From contig JACQWT010000046.1 of NCBI GenBank assembly GCA_016209145.1, positions 7,564-55,807 on the forward strand: a DNA stretch of 48,244 bases, given 5' to 3'. The notes under the pieces are model-generated. The model saw only the letters and a list, made by a program, of their open reading frames with translations, did no database searches and was not told where the DNA came from. Positions 10,415 through 18,559 of this stretch are shown here, piece after piece. Position 1 is the first letter of the stretch. Each line of letters starts with the position of its first letter. A program made the position numbers and the translations under genes. This stretch comes from Deltaproteobacteria bacterium. Its GTDB lineage: Bacteria; Myxococcota_A; Polyangia; Polyangiales; Polyangiaceae.

Positions 10415-13093
10415 ATGACGACGCCCCGCGCGCGCCGGCGCCTCTACCTGGTCGACGGACCGAACCTCGCCTTTCGCGCCTTCTATGCCATAGGTCCCAT
10501 GGCCACGACTGGCGGCCGGCCTACGGGTGCCCTGTTCGGCTTCGCCAACATGCTGGTCAAGCTCATCAAGACCGAGCGGCCCGACTACCTCGCGATCGCC
10601 TGGGATCCCAAGGGCGGGAGCTTCCGCGAGCGCGAGTACCCGGCCTACAAGGGCACGCGGCCGGACATGCCCCCGGCCCTTGCGGCGCAGATGCCCCACT
10701 TTGCGCCCCTTTGCGCGGCCCTCGGCATCCCCTGGCTGTGTGTCGGCGATTTCGAGGCCGACGACGTCATGGCCACGCTGGCGCGCCGGCACGAGGGCGA
10801 GCTCGATGTCGTGCTCGTCACCGGCGACAAGGATCTGATGCAGCTCGTGGGCGAGCACGTCACGCTGCTCGACACCATGAAGGAGCGTCGGATCTCGCTC
10901 CCCGAGGTGCACGAGAAGTTCGGCTGCCCCCCGCGGCTCGTGCCCGACGCCCTCGGGATCTGGGGCGACAGCTCGGACAACATCCCGGGCGTCAAGGGCA
11001 TCGGCGAGAAGGGGGCCAAGGCCCTGCTCGCCCGCTTCGACGGCCTGGACGACATCTACGCCCGCATCGACGAGGTCGAGCCGCTGGCGGTGCGCAGCAA
11101 GCTGGTGCGCGATCGCGAGAGCGCATTTCTTTCCCGCCGGCTCGCCACCGTGCGTTCTGACGTGCCCCTGCCGATCGCGCTGGGCGAGCTCGAGCTGCGC
11201 TTCCCGCCGCCGCCGGAGCAGGCGCGCCCGCTCTTGGGCGAGCTCGAGTTCCGTTCGCTCTTGCGCGAGCTGGGCGGCGAGATGACGGCCGTCGATCGCT
11301 CGGGCTACCGGCTCGTCACGACCGAAGCCGAGCTGGGAGCGCTGCGCGCCGCCCTCGGCGCCGCCTCCCGCTTCGCGCTCGACACCGAGACGACCGCGCT
11401 CGATCCGCTGCGCGCCGAGCTCGTCGGCCTCTCTTTCTGCTGCGACGAGCGCGAGGCATGGTACGTGCCCGTCGGGCACGCCGGCCCGGCCGCCGCGCGG
11501 CAGCTTCCCTGGGAGCGCGTGCGCGAGGCGCTCGGCCCCCTGCTGACCGATCCGGCCAGGGGCAAGACCGGGCAGAACATCAAGTACGACCTCAAGGTGC
11601 TCGCCCGCCACGGCCTGCGCGTCGCAGGGGTCGATGGCGACACGCTGCTCGTCGACTACCTGCTCGCGCCCGATCGGCGCTCGCACAAGCTGGACGATCT
11701 GAGCTTGCTGCACCTCTCGCACCGGACGATCGGCTACGGGGAGACCGTCCCCGAAGGCGAGACCTTCGCCGCGGTCGGGCTGGAGGCGGCGCGCGACTAT
11801 TCCGCCGAGGATGCCCACGTCACCTGGCTGCTCGATGGCAAGCTCACGCCCCTGCTCCGGGAGCAGGGGCTGGAGCAGCTCTACCGCGAGATCGAGGTGC
11901 CGCTCATCGGCGTGCTCTGGCGCATGGAGGAGCGCGGCATCGCCGTAGACGTAGATCTCATGCGCGCGCTCTCGCACGAGCTGGAGGGCCGAATCGCCGA
12001 GGCCGAGCGGCGCTGCCACGAGCTCGCCGGCGGCCCGTTCAACGTGGGTTCGGTCAAGCAGCTCAGGGAGCTACTGTTCGACCGGCTCGGCCTGCCCGTG
12101 GTGCGCAAGACCAAGACCGGAGCCTCGACCGACGAGTCGGTGCTGAGCGAGCTCGCGCCCCTGCACCCGCTGCCCCAGGCCGTCCTCGACTACCGGGCCC
12201 TGGTCAAGCTCAAGAACACCTACGTCGATCCTCTTCCCTCGCTGGTCCACCCCGAGACGGGGCGCATCCACACGAGCTTCTCGCAGACCACCGCGGCCAC
12301 CGGCCGGCTGGCCTCGTCCGATCCCAACCTGCAGAACATCCCGGTGCGCACGCCCGAGGGCCGGCGCATCCGGCAGGCATTCATCGCGCCCCCGGGACGG
12401 CTGTTCGTCTCGGCCGACTACTCGCAGATCGAGCTGCGCGTTCTCGCGCACCTGTGTGGCGGCCAGGGCGGCTTTGCCGCGAGCTTCGCCGCCGGCCGCG
12501 ACGTGCACGCCGAGACGGCGGCCGGCCTCTTCGGCGTGGAGCTGGCCCGGGTCACCCGCGAACAGCGCGCCATGGCCAAGGCGGTCAACTTCGGCATCGT
12601 CTACGGCCAGACCGCTTTCGGCCTCGCCCAAAGCCAGGGGATCGCGCGGGCCCAGGCGGCCGAGTACATCCGCCGCTACAAGGAGAAGTTTCCCGAGATC
12701 GATGCCTACCAGGAACGCACCCTGGGTCAGGCCCGCAGCACGGGCTACGTGCAGACGCTGCTCGGCCGGCGCCGGCCCATCGGGGGCCTTGCGAGCAGGC
12801 AGCCGGCCGAGCGCGCCGCGGCCGAACGGGTGGCCATCAACACGCCCGTGCAGGGCAGCGCCGCGGATCTCATCAAGAAGGCCATGATCGGCATCGACGC
12901 CCGCCTGCGCGATGGCTACCCCGGCCAGCACCTGCTGCTACAGGTCCACGACGAGCTGCTGCTCGAGGTGGACGAGGACCGGGCCGACGCGGTGGCCGCG
13001 ATGGTGCGGGAAGAGATGAGCTCGGCCCTGGAGCTCGCCGTCCCGCTCGTGGTCGACGTCGGCACCGGCCCCACCTGGGACGACGCGCACTGA
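10415..13093 (+). CDS. polA: DNA polymerase I
   Basis: 5'-3' exo: LYLVDGPNLAFRAFYAIG; 3'-5' exo: RFALDTETTALDPLRAELVGLSF; pol: FVSADYSQIELRVLAHLCGG, KAVNFGIVYGQTAFGLAQ, LLLQVHDELLLEV. Confidence 0.98.
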   Translation: MTTPRARRRLYLVDGPNLAFRAFYAIGPMATTGGRPTGALFGFANMLVKLIKTERPDYLAIAWDPKGGSFREREYPAYKGTRPDMPPALAAQMPHFAPLCAALGIPWLCVGDFEADDVMATLARRHEGELDVVLVTGDKDLMQLVGEHVTLLDTMKERRISLPEVHEKFGCPPRLVPDALGIWGDSSDNIPGVKGIGEKGAKALLARFDGLDDIYARIDEVEPLAVRSKLVRDRESAFLSRRLATVRSDVPLPIALGELELRFPPPPEQARPLLGELEFRSLLRELGGEMTAVDRSGYRLVTTEAELGALRAALGAASRFALDTETTALDPLRAELVGLSFCCDEREAWYVPVGHAGPAAARQLPWERVREALGPLLTDPARGKTGQNIKYDLKVLARHGLRVAGVDGDTLLVDYLLAPDRRSHKLDDLSLLHLSHRTIGYGETVPEGETFAAVGLEAARDYSAEDAHVTWLLDGKLTPLLREQGLEQLYREIEVPLIGVLWRMEERGIAVDVDLMRALSHELEGRIAEAERRCHELAGGPFNVGSVKQLRELLFDRLGLPVVRKTKTGASTDESVLSELAPLHPLPQAVLDYRALVKLKNTYVDPLPSLVHPETGRIHTSFSQTTAATGRLASSDPNLQNIPVRTPEGRRIRQAFIAPPGRLFVSADYSQIELRVLAHLCGGQGGFAASFAAGRDVHAETAAGLFGVELARVTREQRAMAKAVNFGIVYGQTAFGLAQSQGIARAQAAEYIRRYKEKFPEIDAYQERTLGQARSTGYVQTLLGRRRPIGGLASRQPAERAAAERVAINTPVQGSAADLIKKAMIGIDARLRDGYPGQHLLLQVHDELLLEVDEDRADAVAAMVREEMSSALELAVPLVVDVGTGPTWDDAH

Positions 13094-13123
13094 CTATCGA
13101 TGCGCGTCGAGATCGAAGACCAC

Positions 13124-13316
13124 CCGGTCAGGGCGAACGGGGTTCGGGCCCCGTTCGCGGGGTCTGGGGCGAAGCCCCAGCGTGGAACTCTCCCGCGGAC
13201 GGCACCCCTTGGTCCACAGCGCGCAACGGCCGCGGGGCGTTGCTGCTTGCGTCCGCCCGCTCCGTTCGTGCGGGCTCATCGGTTCCACCCTTGGGTTGCG
13301 GGTGAAGCCCGCGCTG
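13124..13316 (+). repeat. Intergenic hairpin repeat family A, copy 1
   Basis: cggtcagggcgaacggggttcgggccccgttcgcggggtctggggcgaagccccagcgtggaa...aacggccgcggggcgttgctgcttgcgtccgcccgctccgttcgtgcggg; recurs at 27209-27401. Confidence 0.85.
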
Positions 13317-13326
13317 GACGCCCCGC

Positions 13327-15570
13327 TCACTTGATGGGATTGATGAGCTGCTGGTTTAGCCCGCCCGGGTAGGCGTAGGAGTCGTACGAGTCGTAGCCCA
13401 CGACGACGATGCCGCAGGGCTTGCTGCCCTTGACCTTGTGCGCGCCGTCGGTGGCCGAGATGCGCGCCACCTCCCACTCGGGCGCGTCCTTGCCGTTGTT
13501 GATGGGGACAAAGGCGTTCTGCGCCACGGGATTCCCGTCCACCGTCACCGTCTCGCCCACGTGCTTCGTGATGATGAAGAAGTCATAGATCCAGTTGGGG
13601 GGCACGAGCACGACGTAGCTGTCGAGGTACTGCGCCACCGGCACCATCTGGGTCATGGCCGGGTCGCCGGCCTTCTCGGCCGGGGCATCGGTGTTGCTGC
13701 TGCACGTCAGATACGCCATGATGTGGATCGGTTTGCTCGCCTTGACCACGAAGTCTCCGGGGTTCTGCTTCGTGCCCGCGACCGAGAGCTGGAGCCACTT
13801 GCCCGCGTTCAGGACCTGCGGCCCGACCGGAAGCCCCGTGACCTCGGGATGGGCGACGAACTCGATCTGCGTGCCGTCCTCGCTCGCGTAGACGTCCCAG
13901 ATCGTGGCCTCGACCTTGTTGATGCTACGCACCGGCATGCGCGAGGCGACGTACTCTTTGCCCCACGTCTGCAGGCCGAACATCTCCTCCTCCAGGTGGT
14001 CGCAGGCCACCTTGTCGGGCGGGATGTTCACGCAGACGTGCGCGCTCAGGACGCTGACCGGCTTGTTCGATACGATGCTCGTGCCGTTGAAGGTCTTGCC
14101 CACCCCCGCGGAGCTGATCTGAATGAAGTCGCCCTCCTTGAGCAGAGGCATCGGGGTGGGGACGCCGGGCTGCAACGCCGGGATTGGACCGCCGCCGACG
14201 GTGGCAATCGAGGAGGTGACCGTGACCTGGGTGTCGTCCTCCGAGGCGATCACGTATGCCTGCGCCGCGCCGTGCTGGGTCTGCGGGTAGCCCACCATCT
14301 GATGGTGCGTGTCGAGCGAGCTCGTGGGCAAGAGCAGCGAGGCATCGCTGGTGTAGGATGACTGGCCGTCGATGGGGTTGAACTGGTAGGCGATGACCGG
14401 GTAGTCCGAGACGACGCGGTAGGCGCCGCGGGCGAACAGGCCCGTGCCCGTGATGTGCCGGTCGGGCAGGTTGAACACCTTGAGGCTGAGCGGCCCCACG
14501 GCGGCGTTCTGAATCGTGGTCCAGGCGTTGTTCTGATAGAGCTGGACCGTGACGTTGGCCGTGTCCTTGGCGCTGACGTTGGAGACGACCACGGCGTACT
14601 GCAGCGCGTTGTAGCTACCGTAGTTCTCGCAATCGACGCCGTAGTAGACACAGCCCACCGAGGAGCGCATCGCCGCCGCCAGATCGCAGGGTGTGAAGCA
14701 GTCGGCATCGACGATGCCGTTGCAGTTGTTGTCGACCTGGTCCTTGCAGTCCTCGTTCGCGGCCGGGTTGATGGCCGGATCGTTGTCGTCGCAGTCGCCG
14801 TTCTTGACCGTCCAGCCGTCGCCGTCGATGTCCTCGTCGACCAGGTTGTCGCAGTTGTTGTCGAGGCCGTCGCCCGGGACTTCCGGCGCCTTCGGGTTGA
14901 TGCTGGGATCGGCGTCGTTGCAGTCGCCCTGGCAGGGGCCGAAGCCGTCGCCGTCGGCGTCCGGCTGGGCGGCGTCCTTGAAGCCGTCGCAGTCGTCATC
15001 GACGCCGTTGGCGCAGTCCTCCTTGGCGTTGGGGTGCACGGCCGCGTTGGCATCGTCGCAGTCGCCTTGCTCCGCCGTGTAGCCGTCGCCGTCGTAGTCG
15101 CCGTCCACCACGCCGTCGCAGTTGTTGTCCACGCCGTCGCCCGGCAGTTCCTGGGCGACCGGGCTCGTGTTGGGATCGGCGTCGTTGCAGTCGCCCTGGC
15201 AGGGGCCGAAGCCGTCGCCGTCGGCGTCGGGCTCGCTCGCGTCCTTGACGCCGTTGCAGTTGTTGTCGCTGCCGTCGTCGCAGATCTCGACCGCGCCCGG
15301 ATGGATGTCGGCGTTCTGGTCGTTGCAGTCGCCCTGCACCTCGGCGTAGCCGTCGCCGTCGTCGTCGGTGTCCAGGCCCGAGCTACCGCCCCCGCCGGTG
15401 CTCGTGCTCGTGCCGGTGCCACCCCCGCCCCCGCCCGCGCCGCCGCCGCCCGCCGCGGTAGGCGAGCCGCCGAAAGGCTCCTGCGCGGTGCCGGCACTGC
15501 ACGCGCTCCAGAGGGCGCCCAGCGCCGCCACCGCTGCCACGAGCCCGATGTTCCTTGCTCCGTTCTTCAT
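13327..15570 (-). CDS. Surface lipoprotein with MopE-type metal-binding (DxDGDG...DCNDxDP) repeats and IgGFc-binding-like C-terminal domain
   Basis: Signal/lipobox ALWSACSAG; Gly-rich linker; repeats DADGDGFGPCQGDCNDADP, DYDGDGYTAEQGDCDDANAAVHP; C-terminal YGVDCENYGSYNALQYAVVVSNVSAKDTANVTVQLYQ... Confidence 0.88.
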   Translation of the reverse strand: MKNGARNIGLVAAVAALGALWSACSAGTAQEPFGGSPTAAGGGGAGGGGGGTGTSTSTGGGGSSGLDTDDDGDGYAEVQGDCNDQNADIHPGAVEICDDGSDNNCNGVKDASEPDADGDGFGPCQGDCNDADPNTSPVAQELPGDGVDNNCDGVVDGDYDGDGYTAEQGDCDDANAAVHPNAKEDCANGVDDDCDGFKDAAQPDADGDGFGPCQGDCNDADPSINPKAPEVPGDGLDNNCDNLVDEDIDGDGWTVKNGDCDDNDPAINPAANEDCKDQVDNNCNGIVDADCFTPCDLAAAMRSSVGCVYYGVDCENYGSYNALQYAVVVSNVSAKDTANVTVQLYQNNAWTTIQNAAVGPLSLKVFNLPDRHITGTGLFARGAYRVVSDYPVIAYQFNPIDGQSSYTSDASLLLPTSSLDTHHQMVGYPQTQHGAAQAYVIASEDDTQVTVTSSIATVGGGPIPALQPGVPTPMPLLKEGDFIQISSAGVGKTFNGTSIVSNKPVSVLSAHVCVNIPPDKVACDHLEEEMFGLQTWGKEYVASRMPVRSINKVEATIWDVYASEDGTQIEFVAHPEVTGLPVGPQVLNAGKWLQLSVAGTKQNPGDFVVKASKPIHIMAYLTCSSNTDAPAEKAGDPAMTQMVPVAQYLDSYVVLVPPNWIYDFFIITKHVGETVTVDGNPVAQNAFVPINNGKDAPEWEVARISATDGAHKVKGSKPCGIVVVGYDSYDSYAYPGGLNQQLINPIK

Positions 15571-15619
15571 GGTTGCCGCCTCGAGGGTCCAGTGTATCAG
15601 CTCCGGGGCGCGGACGCGC

Positions 15620-15895
15620 GGACGCGATGTTGAAGGTTTCGAGCCCGGCCCGGCGCGCGACCGCGAGCTGGCGCCCGTCCCCGGAGACCAGACGCGAGCG
15701 GCCCAGCACGACGGCGCTGGCTACGCGCACGAGGTCGAGGCCGCGGCTGAGCGCTCGCGCCGAGAAGCGCCGGGACACATCCAGCGCTCGCGCCATGACC
15801 GCCTCCAGGTCCAACGCGCCGCGCGCGAGACGCCGTGCTGCCAGATCGTCGTCGAGGTCAGCCGCCACCCGATCGCGCTGCTGACGCGTGATGCG
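15620..15895 (-). pseudogene. C-terminal fragment of a VapC-like PIN-domain protein
   Basis: Frame of the 15383..16039(-) ORF reads ITRQQRDRVAADLDDDLAARRLARGALDLEAVMARALDVSRRFSARALSRGLDLVRVASAVVLGRSRLVSGDGRQLAVARRAGLET, matching the PIN C-terminal pattern. Confidence 0.6.
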
Positions 15896-16197
15896 CCCAC
15901 GGCCCAAGGCACCAGCTCCACGGTGACTCCGCAGCGCGGGCAATCGGCCCGCCGTGGCGCGTGCACGAAGAACACCGCCACCGCCCACAGGCGCACGAAC
16001 TGGAACAGCCGCTCGTGCAGCCGATCGTAACAGCGGCACTTGTGCCCGCAGCCGGAGCAGACAGGCCGGCTGCCCCGGCGCGCTCGGAGGTGAACGTGCA
16101 GCTCGGCTCGGCCGCAGTGCCGGCCCGACCAGTGCACCTTGCCGTACACGAATCCAGGCTGTTTCTGCAGCCGGTTGAGGATAGACTTCAGTTGCAT
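15890..16197 (-). mobile_element. ISL3-family transposase remnant (N-terminal zinc-binding region only)
   Basis: MQLKSILNRLQKQPGFVYGKVHWSGRHCGRAELHVHLRARRGSRPVCSGCGHKCRCYDRLHERLFQFVRLWAVAVFFVHAPRRADCPRCGVTVELVPWAVG; CxxC/CxxC motifs; truncated after ~102 aa. Confidence 0.8.
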
Positions 16198-16244
16198 CGT
16201 GCCGGGACCTGCTAGATTGTCGAACTGCGATCCTGGCACGATGC
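16194..16244. repeat. 14-bp inverted repeat at the transposase remnant start
   Basis: gcatcgtgccggga (16194-16207) versus tcctggcacgatgc (16231-16244), one mismatch. Confidence 0.6.
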
Positions 16245-16529
16245 TTCTTGCGCCGTACAGGTCAGAGGGCAGCGGCGGCCCCCGGCGCCAGCCAAGGGCA
16301 GCCCGAGAACAACGACGAAGGCCGAAGGCCGGACCCAACCGCTTTCCCAAGGCCACATGGCAATGTCGCGGGGATCGCAGGGCCAGCGCCCGGCGCGGGC
16401 CTTCGCGGGCGGCACGCGCCGTCGATCCCGCGATGCAAGGGTGACGGGCGCCGAGCGACCACGCCGCCTTGCTGTGCACGCCGCACCCCGCTCAGGCTCC
16501 GCTGGGCTCCCGCAGCGCCGGGCCCGAGC

Positions 16530-16640
16530 GTCCTCCCGTACGTGAGGGCCCGGCGCGAGGACGTAAGTCCGTCCCTTCGGGACGGGGTTGGGGTCCCGAC
16601 GCGCCCTTCGGGCGCGTCACCCCTGCCCCGGCCCGCGCGG
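16530..16640 (-). repeat. Intergenic hairpin repeat family B, copy 2 (opposite orientation)
   Basis: acgtaagtccgtcccttcgggacggggttggggtcccgacgcgcccttcgggcgcgtcacccctgcc is the reverse complement of the copy at 381. Confidence 0.85.
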
Positions 16641-16836
16641 ATGGATCGGCCGCCGTCGCTGCTATCGAGGGATTCTTGCTTAACGCGTATGCCTCTGCCC
16701 CCCCCCCGGCGGCATCACGACCCGGCCCCCAGCGTGCGATCCGCTTCCACAGATTCTCCCGAAGAGCCTTCTCGTTGCTCAAGCTGCGCTGCGCCAACAT
16801 CCCGAGATCGCACCGCCCGACTTCCAAGCAAGAGCC

Positions 16837-17481
16837 CTATTTGCAGGCGCCAGCCGCACAGACCTCCCCCGGCTTGCACGCGACCCCGCAGCCGCCGCAA
16901 TTGGCCGGGTCAACCTTCGTGTCGGTACACTTCCCACCGCACAGCGGCACGCAGCCGACGCAGTCGCACACGCATTGGCCGGAGCTGCAGACGCCGCTCT
17001 CGCCGACGTCGTCGCACGCGTGGCCACAAGAGCCACAGTTGTTCGGTTCGGAGGTCAAGTCAACACACTCCCCGCCGCAGTCGGTCGTGCCCCCCCTGCA
17101 GCCATCAGCAGGCACACACTTCCCCTGGTGACAGCCCTCTCCCGGCACGCAGCCCACTCCGCAACCGCCGCAGTTGGCCGTGTGGGATGCGAGATCGACG
17201 CACTCACCATCACACCTCGTCTCGCCTTGTGCGCACTCCACGCCGCACCCCCCGTCCAAGCAGGCCCCATCATCGGCACAACCGTTCCCACCAGATCCGC
17301 AGTCGCTCGCCTCGCCAGCCGTCCCGTTGCACGCGCCGTCGGACCCACCCACGCCAATCGAACACCCTGTGCCGGCGCCTCCTCCGCCCTGCGCCCGGCC
17401 AACGTCGCAACCCCACGCCAATGACCCCACGGCAACCGCAGCCGCCAACGCAACCACCAGCATCTGCTCGTAGTTCGCCAT
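16837..17481 (-). CDS. Cys-rich repeat (Stig1-like) secreted protein
   Basis: MANYEQMLVVALAAAVAVGSLAWGCDVG signal; repeats CDGECVDLASHTANCGGCGVGC, CGGECVDLTSEPNNCGSCGHAC, CGGKCTDTKVDPANCGGCGVACKPGEVC. Confidence 0.8.
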   Translation of the reverse strand: MANYEQMLVVALAAAVAVGSLAWGCDVGRAQGGGGAGTGCSIGVGGSDGACNGTAGEASDCGSGGNGCADDGACLDGGCGVECAQGETRCDGECVDLASHTANCGGCGVGCVPGEGCHQGKCVPADGCRGGTTDCGGECVDLTSEPNNCGSCGHACDDVGESGVCSSGQCVCDCVGCVPLCGGKCTDTKVDPANCGGCGVACKPGEVCAAGACK

Positions 17482-17699
17482 GCCACGCTCCCCACGCCGA
17501 GTGCAGCAATCAGCCAGCACGCCGCGCCACAGCACCGGCACTCCCGGAAACGCCGACGGCGGTCCCAGCGCAGTCGCCGGCGACGCTGTCAACCGGCGCC
17601 GGCACGAATCCTCGCGGAGCCGCCGAGGAGATATGCTCGCGCGAGTGCCTCTCCCCCCTGCCCCTGCCGACCGACAAGCACACCGGCGGCCGCACCGAG

Positions 17700-18420
17700 C
17701 GGGGCCAGCGACCTCGCAGCACCGTGCAGCGTGGCCGTCCTCCTGGGTGGCGCCGAGCAGGTACTCGTTGTGAGCCGGATGGTTCTTGTGGAGGCCGGTG
17801 AGGAACCAGTAGCCGATGCGAGGATCGGAGCGCGGCGCGAAGTAGGGCTGCATAGGGTAGCAGATCTGAAAATCCGTGCCTGGCGTGATGCCGCCGGGGA
17901 AGAGCGGGTAGCCGGTAGGCCGGATCCTGGCGTGGTAGTGGGAGGACGCGAGCATGGTCTTCAGCTCGGGGAGCGTCATGTCGTGCAGCTTCCACTTCAG
18001 CTTGTCGGTGGCCTCCAGGAACAAGGCCCAGGCGGCGTACTTGGCGTAGATGTGGAGCGCTTGGTCGTGGCGCAGGTAGAGGCGACCGGACCCCGGCTCT
18101 AGTTGCCCGGCGAAGTCGGCTGGCGCAACGGGGAAGCCAAGGTCAGAGCCGTCGATCTTGAGGAGCTGCTTGTAGTAGTCGTTGAGGATTTTTTTGCGCG
18201 CAAGCGGCCACTGGGCGTAGCATTCGCGCTTGGACTTGCCAGAGTCCGGGAGTTCCCATTCCAGGGCGTGCGCAAGAACGGGGTAGGCGGCGAGCAGGTC
18301 CTCGACGGTGTTGTAGATTTTGGGTGGGGGCTTGGGGCCCGGCGAATGTCCTGGAGGCCGCTTGCCGGCAACCGCGCCCCCGTATCGGAGAAAATACTGC
18401 CTCTGGTTGTCGGCGGTCAA
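17700..18420 (-). pseudogene. Hypothetical protein fragment, apparently truncated at its 3' end and open in frame into the next gene
   Basis: IYNTVEDLLAAYPVLAHALEWELPDSGKSKRECYAQWPLARKKILNDYYKQLLKIDGSDLGFP...PRIGYWFLTGLHKNHPAHNEYLLGATQEDG then low-complexity Arg/Ala-rich translation with no stop before 16837. Confidence 0.5.
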
Positions 18421-18559
18421 GGGAAATCGATACGGTCATGAGGGAGGTGGGCGCATGTGGGGGGGGGCCTACCAATACCTACATGGCCGACCCGTGCCCG
18501 GCTCGGTCGTTGACGGGCCGCGGCTGCGGGCGTAGCCGTTGGCGCGCCAGGGGAAGTAG

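Noticed and set aside
17481-18420. Intact N-terminal extension/fusion of the Cys-rich protein to 18420
   Set aside because: Signal peptide lies internally at MANYEQM; the intervening stretch is low-complexity, so a chance open frame after truncation is more likely than a fusion.
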